Shown: in pieces, positions 11,609-24,566 of the stretch
Layout of the letters: each line of letters opens with the position of its first letter
How positions within the stretch are numbered: position 1 is the first letter of the stretch
Source: Adineta vaga
Lineage: Eukaryota; Rotifera
Direction: 5' to 3'
Assembly: GCA_021613535.1 (NCBI GenBank)
Contig: CP075497.1
Coordinates: 7,688,001 to 7,752,000 of the forward strand
Length of the DNA: 64,000 bases
The notes under the pieces: generated by a model
The model's input: only the letters and a program-made list of their open reading frames with translations
Told to the model about the DNA's origin: nothing
Database searches by the model: none
Position numbers and translations under genes: made by a program

Positions 11609-14600
11609 ATGCCATCGATACCGATAAGCAACTATATTCTACAGGTCGAAGAAATTTAATAATCTGAATCGATTTTCGACTATATATTTTTGTGTTCTTT
11701 TTTTTTCAGGGTGATCATGTGTGGGTCGATCAACGAACCGGCAGCGAGTTCAATGTCGAAATTGGTGCTCGTGTGGTCGCTACGCAAGCCGGACAAATCG
11801 TGTTAATTGATGATAATGATCAAGTATTCATACGTTTGATATCTCAAAATTTTGTTTTAAATATTCTCTTTTTCAGGAAATTCATTTCCCTATTCAAACA
11901 AAATTTCGTTCAATGCATATCAGTTCAGTCGAAGGTGTAGATGATATGATTTTATTAGGCGATTTAAAAGAATCTGCTATACTTCATAATCTTCATATGC
12001 GTTACAAAGAAGCCAAAATTTATGTAAGTTAATTTATATTTTTTGCCTTCGAAAGCTAACTACATTCTTTTACGTATATTTCAGACCTATACTGGATCGA
12101 TTTTAGTGGCTGTTAATCCGTATAAACTATTAAATATCTATAATATTGAGAATATTCGTCAATATTCCAATAAAAAGATAGGTGAATTACCACCACATAT
12201 ATTTGCTATTGGTGATAATGCTTATTGGAGTATACAACGTTATCAACATGATCAATGTATTATAATCAGTGGTGAAAGTGGTAGTGGAAAAACTGAATCA
12301 ACAAAATTAATTTTACAATTTTTGGCAGCAACTAGTGGACAACATTCATGGATTGAACAACAAATTCTCGATGCGAATCCAATTCTAGAAGGTTAGAAAA
12401 AGAAAAGGAAAATAAGAATGAATAAGAAATTCGTTTTTAGCTTTTGGAAATGCAAAAACTGTTCGTAATGATAATTCATCACGTTTTGGCAAATATATTG
12501 ATATTCATTTTGATAAACGAGGTGCTATTGAAGGTGCTAAAATTGAACAATATTTATTAGAAAAATCTCGAATTGTTTCTCAAGTTCGTATATTTTCTCA
12601 TTTAATCAATACAAACTTTAAAAAAAAATAATGATTTTCTAGGCTCGTGATGAACGAAATTATCATGTATTCTATTGTATGTTAGCTGGAATGTCTAAAG
12701 AAGAGAAACATACATTAGATTTAACTAATGCGAGTGATTATATTTATCTCAATCAAGTATAATGAAAAGAGAGAGAGAAGGCAAGAGTTTTATTTAATTA
12801 ATTGTATTTTTAGCTTGATGGAACAATTTATTGTGATAGTCGAGATGATGGAAAAGAATGGTCAACAATAAAAAGTGCTTGTAAAGTGTTAATGTTTAGT
12901 GATGAAGAATTAAATGATATTCTCCGATTATTATCAGCTGTTTTAAATTTGGGAAATTTGAAATTTCAAGGTAAATTAAAATGAAAAAATGATCATTGAA
13001 AAATAGCCAAGATATCTTGCATTTTAGCAACAACAACACAAAATATGGATACTTGTACAGTAGCGAATATAAATGTTCTTCGAATTGTTTCGAAATTATT
13101 AAAAGTAAAGATAGATTAATTGATTAGTTTTTGTTTATTCTAATGTTGAATTTTTATAGCTTGATGAAAATGGTCTTCGCGATGGACTATTAAAACGAAC
13201 AATTTTTGCTCATGGTGAAGCCGTTGTCACTCCACTTAGTCAACAACAAGCATTTGATGTTCGGTATGATGATGATGATGATTCGATCATTAAATGTATT
13301 ATTTCCTTTTGAATTTAGTGATGCATTTGTCAAAGGAATCTATGGTAAAATGTTTATTTGGATTGTGGATAAGATTAATTCAGCTATATTTAAACCAAAA
13401 GATCCATCAGTATATCGAAAGAGGTAAATGAAAAGTTCTCATGCGTATCGACTTACGAAATTTAAAGCTACATAAAACCTTCGATGAAACTGTACAGTTA
13501 CATATACATAGATGTATATTGTCAACTTATATTTTAATGGATGTTAAAATAAAGTATTCATTATGAGACAAGTCGATTGAACTTTCGAAAAGATCATAAA
13601 ATGCATGAAGAGATATATAAGTGAAGTGTAGACATATCAATTAAATGAACACGTCTCATTTTGAAATACTTCAATTGTCATTCAAAATCAAATTAGATAA
13701 TAGATTTTGATTTAATCATTAATATGAAATAGAATATAATTTAATTCTGTTTAGTCTCGGTATTTTGGATATATTTGGTTTTGAAAATTTTCAACAGAAT
13801 AGTTTTGAACAACTCTGTATTAATTATGCAAATGAAAATCTTCAACAATTTTTTGTTCATCATATATTCAAACTTGAACAAGAAGAATATGATAATGAAC
13901 ATATTAATTGGAAACATATTGCATTTGAAGATAATCAACGTATACTTGATTTAATTGCAATTAAATCAATGAATGTTATTGCTTTAATCGATGAAGAAAG
14001 TCGATTTCCAAAAGGTACAGATCGTTCATTATGTGATAAACTTCATGCAAATCATTCGAAAAATGAAAATTTTATTCCAAGAAAAACCGATAATATTATC
14101 AGTTTTGGTATTCGACATTTTGCTGGCAATGTCTATTATGATTGTGAAAGTACGTAGGAAACTATTTATCCTGATTTTCATACGAATCCATATTCTTTTG
14201 TTTTTTGGTAATTATAGATTTTCTTGAGAAAAATCGTGATACATTCAGTCAAGATTTAATGAAATTATTACAAGAAACGAAAAGTAAATTCCTTCGAAAT
14301 TTATTCTTAAATGAATTTCAAATTGGTACGGAAACACGGAAACGTGCACCATCACTTGGTACACAATTTAAGAAATCGTTAGATTCGTTAATGAGTATTC
14401 TATCTGCATGTCAACCATTTTTTATTCGTTGTATCAAACCAAATGAATACAAAACACCGGATGTAAGTTCATTTTGTTTCTCACACTTTGATTTTCGAAT
14501 TTTATCTATTGATCGTTTTCTTTAGAATTTCGATCGAGCATTAGTTTGCCGTCAATTGCGTTATTCAGGAATGATGGAAACAATAAGTATCCGTAGAAAA

Positions 14601-17600
14601 GGTTATCCTATTCGACATATCTTTCGAGATTTTGTTGATCGTTATCGTTTACTGGCATCGGGTATTGGACCATCTCATTGTGAAGGTGATTGTCGATTAG
14701 CAGCAGATAAAATTTGTAAAACAGTTTTAATCAATCAAGATTATCAAATTGGTAAAACAAAAGTTTTTCTTAAAGTAAGTTTGGAATGTCCAGAGATTCG
14801 ACAATTTTTCTAAATAAAACAAAAAATTCGTTTAGGATGCGCAAGATGTTTTTCTTGAACAAGCTCGTGAACAAGTAATGGCTCGAAAAATTCTTATTTT
14901 ACAAAATTCTATTCGTCAGTGGATTGCTCGTCGACAATTTCTTACTATACGTCAAAGTGTTTCATTGATTCAACGTTATTGTAAAAGTCATCGAGAAGTA
15001 AAACGTTTTCAAATTATGTGTAACGGTTTTACACGTTTACAAACACAATTTCATACTCGTATGTTAACACTTCGTTATTCAGTTTTACGTTCACGTATAT
15101 TGAATATTCAACGTTATTGTCGTGGTTATCTTGGTAAGAATAAAATATGAAATTTCCATAGATTTCAATTCATTGTTTGTATTTTAGCTCGACAAAATTA
15201 TGGTCGAAAAGTAAATGCAATACTTATGTTACAAGCAGAAGTCCGACGACATATTGCTCAAAAACAAATGCGACGTTTTCGTATTGAAGAGAAAATGTTT
15301 CGCGAAGCTGAACAAGAACGATTTGAAGAAGAAAAACGTTTAATACCCTCATTAGGTGTTAAACGTGCAAAAGAAGAAGCCGAAAGAAAATATCAAGAAC
15401 GTTTAAAACTTCTTGAACGTGAAATTCATGAACAAGAACGTCTTGAACAACAACGTGCAAAAGAAAAACGTCTTTTAATGGAACGAAAAAATTATACGGA
15501 TGAAAATGATCTCTTTAATAATATGTTTCCATCGTTGAACGATGAACGTACAACACCAACGCATCGTCCAACTACAGTTACAACAGGTGGTATGCAATCA
15601 ACATTGGGCAATATGCCACAATCAATGGATAATGTTGAACGAATTGATAAACCATTGCCATTACCTGATCAAGATGAAGATTTAAAAGAATATACATTTG
15701 CAAAATTTGCTTCGACATATTTTCAAGGAAATGCAGCACCACATTTTACAAAGAAAACTCTCAAACAACCATTATTAGCAATCAAATCAGAACGCGATCA
15801 ACTGGTTTGTTGAATTTTATAAGACAAGTTGAAAGATCTCTCATCTATAATCAATAGAATAGTAGAGTTAACTGAAAAGTTAATGAGTTCAATTCGTGAT
15901 AGAGATTTCGTTGAGATGAACTAAATGACCGATGTTAATCCTTTGATAAACAATATTTGTTTGTTTGTTTGAAACATGTCTTTTTCTTTCTGTTAATTAG
16001 GCGGCTTTAGCGATTTGGATAACAATTCTCCGATTTATGTGTGATTTGCCTGATGTTCGTACTCCAACGACTGTTCATCAAAAACAATCCGTAATGACAA
16101 AAATTCATTCGACACTTGGAAGAAAATTTAATAAAAAAGATTTAGAAGAAGCTCAAAAATTAAGTGAATCTATCGATAATCAACCATCGATAACCTCACC
16201 AGATAATTCATTATCTATTATGACGAATAATAATAACAATAATACTAGTTCATCACCAACATCGAATAAAACATCATCACGTTCAGTTAAACAAAAACTA
16301 GTTAATATGACATTAAAACGAAAATCAAAATTATCAACCGATGTCGCAATAACACGTTTGAAAGATTTAGATCTTTTAAGTTCAACTCAACAAATCAAAA
16401 TGTCTGGTATGAATCCATTTCTTGAAGATCGGCCAACATCCAATTTAGAAAAATTACATTTCATCATCGGTCTTGGTATTCATGTTGCTGAATTACGGGA
16501 TGAAATTTACTGTCAAATATGTAAACAATTAACATCGAATCCATCGACACAGTCAATTGCACGTGGTTGGATTTTACTTTCATTATGTGTTGGATGTTTT
16601 GCACCATCATCAAAATTAATTAAATATTTACAAAATTTTATCTTAAATGGCCCAAGTGGTTTTCCAAAATATTGTTATGAAAGATTATCAAGAACAATGA
16701 TGAATGGATTACGAACACAGCCACCTTCATGGCTTGAATTACAGGTAAAACAATTCACATGTAAATCAATAATATATTTTTATTTCTAGGCCACTAAACA
16801 TAAAGAACCATTGTTACTTCAAATAACATTTATGGATGGTAGTTCCAAAGCTTTAAAAGCTGATTCTGCTACAACAGCACGTGAATTATGTGATTTATTA
16901 GCTGAAAAGATTAATTTAGTCGATAAATTCGGTTTTTCATTGTATATTGCATTATTTGATAAAGTCTCATCACTCGGTTCGGGGATGGATCATGTTATGG
17001 ATGCTATATCACAATGTGAACAATATGCAAAAGAACAAGGCACATTAGAAAAAATAGCACCATGGAGATTATTCTTTCGAAAGGAAATCTTTGCACCATG
17101 GCATAATCCACAAGATGATTCAGTTGCAACGAATTTAATCTATCAACAAGTTGTTCGAGGAATTAAATTTGGAGAATATCGCTGTGAAAAAGGTAAGAAA
17201 AAATATCTCACGTTCAATCTTTTCGAACTCTCTCTCTCTCTCTCTGTTTTGTTTTCATAGATGATGATTTAGCAATGATTGCTGCGCAACAATATTACAT
17301 TGAATATGGACAAGAAATGCATGTGGATCGTTTACGTGAATTACTTCCTCATTACATACCTGATAATCAACTTGTTCCAAATAAAGCAACAGAACGTTGG
17401 TTACAAATTATTATTCATGCTCAAAAACGTCATTTTAGTAATCCAAAAGATTCAATTTCTGTTCTACGTGTTAAAGAAGATGTTGTTAATTATGCTCGAT
17501 TCAAATGGCCATTATTATTTTCACGTTTTTATGAAGCATATAAATTCTCTGGACCAACTTTACCGAAAAATGAAGTGATCATTGCTGTTAATTGGACAGG

Positions 17601-20311
17601 TGTCTATGTTATTGATGATCAAGAACAAGTTTTACTTGAATTATCATTTCCAGAAATTACTCAAGTTCTTAGTAGTAAAGCATCTGGAAGACAACAAAGT
17701 AATAGCTTTACAATAATTACTATTAAAAATGATGAATATACATTTACATCCAATAATGCTGATGATATACGTGATTTAGTTATAAATTTCTTAGATGGTT
17801 TAAAACGTAAATCAAAATATGTTGTTGTCATACAAGATTTTGATCCATCAGGATCAGGTTTAGCTATACGACGTGGTGATCTAATAACAATCGAAGAAGA
17901 TTCACGTACGAATCAAACAGGTAGCTTTTTTGGTTATAATGAACGCACAGGCTCAACCGGTGAATTTCCGAGTGAATGCGTTTATATTCTACCAACATTA
18001 TCTAAACCACCACAAGATATTCTTCAAATTTTTGCATTACAATGGACAGATATCAATCAACAGCAAGCACAAAATGAACATCTATTTGCATTAAATGGAA
18101 ATAATGATGGTGAATTTCTACCAGAACAAGGTTATACATTAGAAAAATATGCGGAAACAAATTTTCGTTTATCACCAAAACGAACATGGTCAAATACATT
18201 TACACGACGTGGTAGTATGAATAATACAGGTGAACGTTTATGGGCTTTTCAAAAGGAACCCTTACGACAACCGTTATTGAAAAAATTACAAGAAAAACTC
18301 GAATTAAGCGAAGAAGCTTGTTCGTGTTTTATGAATATATTGAAATATATGGGCGATTATCAAACTGGTCTACGACGAAGAGCAACAAATGAATTAACAG
18401 ATGCTATTTTCGATCCAGCATTAAAACATGTATGTATTCGAATAAAATGAAATTCTAGTGAACAAATTAAACAATAGATGATAGATCAGATGATAAAACG
18501 GATATAGAAACTAATAGATTTTTCATTCTCTTGATTCAAATTGACATATGAATTAAATAGATCTATCTTCTTTATCAAATTCAATTAAATAACTCGTCAA
18601 TCTTAATAATGAAATGCATCGAATTATAGATTCTTTCTTTTTTTTATCGTAGGAAATCCTTAAAGATGAAATCTTTTGTCAAATTGTTAAACAATTAACT
18701 GATAACGGTAATCAAGCAAGTGAATCACGTGGTTGGGAATTAATGTGGTTAGCAAGTGGATGTTTTGCTCCAAGTGCTGTTTTACTCAAAGAAGTCAATC
18801 TTTTTCTCCGTTCACGTAAACATCAATTAGCTGCTGATTGTTTCGCACGATTACAACGAACATTGAAGTAATTTTATCTGTCTGAAAAGTTGTCTTTTAT
18901 TAGTTCTCTTGATTTTTAGAAATGGTCAACGTAAACATCCGCCGCATCAAGTTGAAGTTGAAGCTATACAACATATGACAACACAAATCTATCATAAAGT
19001 CTATTTTCCTGATGATACATCCGAAGCATTTGAAGTTGATTCATCAACACGTGCAAAAGATTTCTGTCGAAATATTGCTGATCGACTTAAATTACAATCA
19101 AGTGAAGGTTTTAGTTTATTTGTCAAGATTCTCGATAAAGTTATTAGTGTACCCGAAGGAGATTTCTTCTTTGATTTTGTTCGACATTTAACAGTAAGAC
19201 ATTCATTTTCTCAATAGAATACCCAATATTCTTTGTAGGAATGGATTAAAAAAACGAAACAACGCGAAGATCCACCAAAATATACTTATCAAATATTTTT
19301 CATGAGAAAATTATGGACAAATGCTGTACCAGGAAAAGATAGAATGGCAGATATTATATTTCATTATCATCAAGTATGACTATATATATAGTATCAATAA
19401 AAATATGAAAATATTTGAATTTCGTTTATAGGAACTTCCAAAATTAATTCGTGGTTATCATAAATGTTCAATTGATGAAGCTGTTCAATTAGCCGCTTGT
19501 ATATATCGTGTTCGATTCGGTGATAGTTCAGCTCAATTTGAAAATCTTCAGTATATTTAAATATTGGAAATGTTTCTTTCTATTCTAAAATCGATTTATC
19601 TTTTAGATTGAAAGATCTTCTACCATCAGATCTTATTGATAAACTTCCATATGCTGAGTGGAAAAAAGTAAGTTCTATCATTGACTTATTTTTATTGAAA
19701 ATGATGATGAATTTCTTCCTAGCATATAATAACTGCTCATGGTCAATCTCGTAATATGTCATCAGAAGATGCAAAAATCAAATTTTTGAAAATAGTCTAT
19801 CAGTGGACAACATTTGGTTCAGCATTTTTTGAAGTTAAAGTATGGAAAGACAAGAAATCAAAAATGACATATGAATTGTTTGTTTGTTTTTTTTAGCAAA
19901 CAACAGATCCATCATTTCCTGAACAGTTATTGATTGCAATTAATAAAAATGGTGTAAATTTAATTCATCCGAAAACAAAAGATTTACTTATGACATATCC
20001 ATTTACAAGCATTTCAAATTGGTCAAGTGGAAATACTTATTTCAATATGGTCAGTTAAAATCTCTTTTTTTGGGTTTTTTTCCGAGAAAAAAATGTTTCA
20101 ATTGGACTTTTTAGACGGTGGGTGAAATTGTTCGTGGTAGTCGTTTATTATGTGAATCACCATTGGTAAGTTTAATTATAAGAGAAGTAAACAAAAATAT
20201 AGAACTTTCTTTTAGGGTTATAAAATGGATGATCTTTTAACATCTTATATTAGTCTAATGGTACAAACAATGCATCGTCAATCGATAAATGGATCGAGTT
20301 CTCGACAATAA
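11609..20311 (+). CDS. MYO7A: Unconventional myosin VIIa, complete
   Basis: Actin motor of microvilli, stereocilia-like protrusions and adhesion sites. My 27-exon model sums to 6645 bases (2214 aa), almost the human length (2215). Exons: 11609-11644, 11710-11823, 11877-12023, 12085-12391, 12441-12583, 12643-12756, 12814-12970, 13028-13104, 13160-13263, 13319-13423, 13755-14149, 14218-14462, 14526-14774, 14836-15133, 15188-15804, 16001-16744, 16790-17192, 17261-18429, 18653-18867, 18920-19193, 19239-19373, 19432-19550, 19607-19667, 19723-19839, 19897-20049, 20115-20165, 20216-20311. Motor about 60-731 with P-loop GESGSGKT and [10 protein letters not shown] repeats about 735-860; a charged helix; MyTH4 from about 998; FERM from about 1292; SH3 about 1604-1665; second MyTH4 from about 1710; second FERM from about 1900. 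The two MyTH4-FERM units around one SH3, and the C-terminal [10 protein letters not shown], identify VIIa. The 12-codon first exon is inferred because it ends in YILQ and joins GDHVW in phase. Confidence 0.95.
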
Positions 20312-21983
20312 ATAATGTTTTTCTCTGTTCATTAACATTTATTTTATTTTTTTTCTCTCTCTCTCTCGCTTTGTTTTACTCACATTGTGCATTCTAATTC
20401 GACATCTTTTTCTTTCTTTTCAATTTGATGATAATAACTCATATATACATATGCTATATACATTCTCAATGATGACGACGTTTTCTTTTTTGTTTGTGCT
20501 TTTTTTGTTTCGCAATACACACTTGTACTAATGTGTGATTTAATGTAAGTGAAAAAAAAATATGAATAGATACCCTTCTGTTATTGTTATTTGACTTATC
20601 GATGAATATCTGGAGGGAATTATTCTCCTCTGATTTCCGTCGTTGTATAGTCGAGACTAATGACAAAGTATCTATGCAAATTCTATAGAAAATCGCGTAC
20701 ATTTGATATACATTTTCCGATCGACCAAAACGATCAGTAAGCAATCGATTTATAAGATCATTTCCTTATTGATTATCATACGGAAAATCTTGAGATTTTC
20801 TTTACATTATTATCTTTGTATTTATATTCATTGAAAAGATAGATCTTCTTCTTTGTTTAATAAGAATATAAATATTCATAGTTAATCTATTCGTAACGAT
20901 CGGCTTTAGGATAATTTTCATACATAAATATCATGTAAAGAGAGATTTTTCTTCTTAGAAAACTAAATGTATGATTTGACGTATGATGTCAAAGAGAACG
21001 CTTATTTTCTATTTCTTCGAAGAAAAAAAAAAGTTGACAGACTTCTATCTCATCAATAACTACTGCCTGTCAACATATCTTTCCTAATCAACTCACATTT
21101 CCGTATTCTTTCAATAGAAACTATTCTTTTTTTTACTAGTCAACATATTTTTGACTTCAGACGATCGTTAACAAAATCGTGCTGCCTTTATTCGACGATT
21201 GAGAACTTAGTTACAAATCTTACATGAATAGAAGACTTTACCCGTAAATATCTGCTTTGATCTTACTTAGTTAGATTTCAAACAAAGAAGTTTCTTTTTT
21301 AAGTAAGTTGTTATCTTTTTACTTATTCTTCTTACTTAATTTGCTTTTGTCTATGAATAGCACGCACAGATCTTTTGTTCGGAATATTCTAATACATCTT
21401 TGAAGTATAATCATACATGAAGAACATTAGTAGTTTGTCAATATCAAAAAAAGATTTCGTCAATGGATCAAACTATCTATTATACATAAAATAAACATTT
21501 TCTCGTAATTGCATTTGATGATGTATTTAACCTTGTTTCGTATCGATGTATGGAAGCATTTATAGAATATCTATTTTTCTTCACTAGATAATAATCGTAT
21601 TTATTCATGAACGAATAACAAAGAACAGTGTTTTCATTCCTTGTCCATTAGTACAATATTAATCATAGATTTCGTGAGGTGCGTGTGGGTACATCGATTG
21701 TTTTTTGAAAACTGATGTGAATCTGATTCATTTCGATTCTTTTTTTATTAACTTATTTAGTGTCAATCTCTTCATTGTATGTTACATTTACTTAAAAGCT
21801 TCTATTTAAGTAAGAGTCAACTTTTTTTTATTGACACTGACAGATCACAGATAAAAATAAAAACGTTTCTATTCTTTTTATGATATTTCGTATTAACGAC
21901 TAACCAACAATTTTTATTGTTATTCATCATGATAGGTAATACATTCAGAATTGCGTAGGACTGATGTAAAAATATATACATAC

Positions 21984-22014
<31 letters not shown>

Positions 22015-22520
22015 AAGAGAGATAGAAAAGAGTGTTGTATTCTAGTGGGTATAAACTCAAACGATTTGCAGTGTGAAAATGAGTGTTTGCGAGCGCGAGA
22101 CACAAATGACAAGTGTTTCAATATAGCAGAAGCGGTGAGTAGGAAGAAATGAGACAGCACAGAAGATGCACACATACTAAGCACTGCTGCTGATTCAATC
22201 TTAACCATTAGTTCTCTCTTCCTTTTACTGAAACTTTCTTTCTCTTTTTTCTCTCTTCTTCGTCTTTTTCTGACATCTTCTTCGCAGTTCTTCAACACTG
22301 TTGTCTCACTTGTGATCACTCTTAATTGTATCTTGTTTCTCTTCTTTCAGGTCGAATAAACGCTGCATCTCATATATATATATATAAATATACGTTTAGA
22401 AACACGAGAAAATAATTAACATAGTCGTTTAATACTTCATTATACCTTAAAAGGTTTTTCTTTCTTTCTATTACCATCTACAATAATTATTGAAACATCT
22501 ATTGATTATAAAATACAGCT
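20312..22520. other. Intergenic region downstream of myosin VIIa
   Basis: About 2.2 kb without a supported gene. It holds a joined (TA)n/(GA)n microsatellite near 21969-22022, an (AT)n run near 22371-22386, and a small inverted repeat at 21788-21813 (nine-base arms, eight-base loop). Arginine/lysine-rich minus-strand frames at 21945-22319 translate purine-rich repeats and look spurious. Confidence 0.5.
21969..22022. repeat. Compound (TA)n-(GA)n microsatellite
   Basis: A TA-repeat run switches directly into a GA-repeat run. Readable in the sequence, in intergenic DNA. Confidence 0.9.
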
Positions 22521-23277
22521 ATGGCAAATGGTTGCTGTAATAATGCGTCATGTACTGATCGAGAAACACAATTACGTTTAGCAAGACTTCGAGAAGAATT
22601 GTTAACTAATTTTAATAGTTTACTATTAGATCGAATTCGTTTTCTTGAACAAACAATTAGTCAATTATCATCGTCAGTATTATCATCATCATCAGCAGCA
22701 GTAGAGCAGCAGCAATGCCACCGGTGGCAACAACAGCCACATATACAAGCATGACACGAACACCGCGGGTACAGAACGTCTTTCCACATCATCAATTCTT
22801 CGACGTAGTTCATCAACAACAACTTATTTTCTTCAAAGTCCTTTAAATCAAGCAATAGTAGGAAATGTTGCTGGTGCACGTTCATGTCCATCAAGTGTTG
22901 ATCTTTCAACTAGTGAAGAACGACGATCGAGATTTTTTTCATCGAAGAAAACTGCTCGATCACAAACAAGAACATCATCTGAAAGTAATACGAATTATTT
23001 ATCAATACCAATGGATGCACAAATATCAACATTGACTAATGATTTCAATTCGAATCCGAGTAGTACGAATGAAAAAGGACGACTTGAATCACGACGTTTT
23101 GCATGTGATGTTGATGATAATGAAATACGTGCATTCAAAGCAATGGTCTATATGGAACAAGCACGAAAACAACATGCACGACCACTAACTCGTTTGCGAC
23201 AAGCATTGGGCATATCAACTAATTCAACTGCAGGAAACTATACATTTCATGGGCCAAAAAAACATTCGAATGCTTAA
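22521..23277 (+). CDS. Unrecognised small protein with a reading-frame change
   Basis: I do not recognise this gene. The first frame (22521 to about 22700) starts MANGCCNNASCTDRE and runs into a helical, coiled-coil-like segment with RFLEQTISQL. The second frame, open from about 22760 to 23277, is Ser/Thr-rich, then has a basic helical stretch (ARKQHARPLTRLRQAL) and ends PKKHSNA. The frames are offset by one base across a CAG/CAA-rich patch. An intron 22677-22749 or 22701-22749 (GT...AG) would join them as 227 or 235 aa, but that acceptor lacks the T-rich tract seen elsewhere, so a real or sequencing frameshift is equally possible. ATACAG lies two bases before the ATG. Codon use resembles the neighbours. 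Confidence 0.5.
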
Positions 23278-24327
23278 ACTAATTACAGATATTTCTGTCT
23301 TAAATTAATGTAAATTAATTTTGATGTTTTGTTCCAAAGAAAAAGCCGATGATAAAATCAAAACATATCTATTTATTTTAGATTTCGAGTAAAAAGAAGG
23401 TAAAACTATTTCATTTTCTCTTCCTAGAAAAATTGCATTTCTTTTCCAAAAAATCAATTATTGATCAGTATGGATATTAATAAAGTTATTTCTAGTCGAA
23501 TTGATTCTAATTCGTTTTCGATCTTCTTTTCCATTGAATATAGAAAAGAGAAAGGTGATTTAGTCTATATTTACAATTCATTATTATGATCTGAACATTT
23601 TAGAAATAATGGTTATCAAATATCATTATTTTCTGACAAATAATTTTACCTCGACTACGATGTAAATCCTTTACTATTGACATAGTTAAATAGAAGATTG
23701 AATAAACTAAGAAATATTGATATAAATGTTGCTAGAATTAACAAATAGTTATTATTTAAGTGTATGAGAAGAACACTTATGAAAAGACGACAAGTGTTAT
23801 GTATGGATCAGTTTAGATGCAAGAATTCTTTGAATGTTATTCAGAAAAATAATTATTTTCCAAATCTTTTGCATGAATTACATCGAATTGATTGAAATAG
23901 TAGCTATTTTTTTCAATAATAAATATGTTTTGTTGTCGAAAATATTTAGTACATATTCATTTGATATCTTCGGACGACTATCATTTAACATAATGTTTAT
24001 AACAAAGTGAAATTCGAACTATTGGACTCTTTCATGATGTATAACAACACGAACTTACGAATAGATTAAGTAAGATCTGAGACGCAATAAATAAAAGATA
24101 GAGTTTCATATTTTTTTTTAACAACTGTAATTTTAGACTTAAAATAAATAATGGTATATCTGAAAACTTAACATTATTTTCCATAACAAATATGGAGGTT
24201 TTCGATGTCAGCTAAATAATTTCAGAAATACTTGGATACAATCAATCATTGTAGGAAATCAGCGACCTCTATTGTCCAAAAACTTCTTATAAATCAGTTT
24301 TTCACCAATCCAAAATAAGATGATCAC

Positions 24328-24348
24328 GATTCGATTCGATTCGATTCG
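24328..24348. repeat. (GATTC)4 pentanucleotide tandem repeat
   Basis: Four perfect copies of GATTC plus one base, about 220 bp upstream of QTRT2. Confidence 0.9.
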
Positions 24349-24560
24349 GTCGATCAAATACCATATTTGATTCTTTCAATTCCAGTTTTTCATATTTAGT
24401 TCGATTGTGCCTTGTAAATGATGCACAAACAACTTTGTCAACTTACTGTAGTTATCCTCATTCTATATGATGCAAAAATGTGCAATACAATTCGATTATA
24501 GGACGAATAAGAGAAATGATTCTTTCATAAACAACTCACATAAATAAGGCATTTTTGTAT

Positions 24561-24566
24561 TTGTAG
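24561..24566 (+). promoter_or_regulatory. Candidate trans-splice acceptor at QTRT2 start
   Basis: TTGTAG ends at the base before the ATG of the intronless QTRT2 gene, with T-rich sequence before it. With no protein-coding exon upstream, it fits either a 5' UTR intron or a spliced-leader acceptor. Cap-trapped or full-length cDNA would tell which. Confidence 0.45.

Larger units (their letters stand above)
23278..24566. other. Intergenic region upstream of QTRT2
   Basis: About 1.3 kb of AT-rich sequence with no open frame worth calling. A (GATTC)n pentanucleotide run of four copies lies at 24328-24348. The region ends in TATTTGTAG directly abutting the QTRT2 start codon. Confidence 0.5.

Noticed and set aside
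21788-21813. Nine-base-arm hairpin with outer GTGTCAAT/ATTGACAC pairing
   Set aside because: Arms are short and AT-rich and the outer pairing needs a large unequal internal loop; not clearly above chance.
21920-22319. Arg/Lys-rich minus-strand open frames
   Set aside because: They translate purine-rich microsatellite DNA and overlap in two frames.
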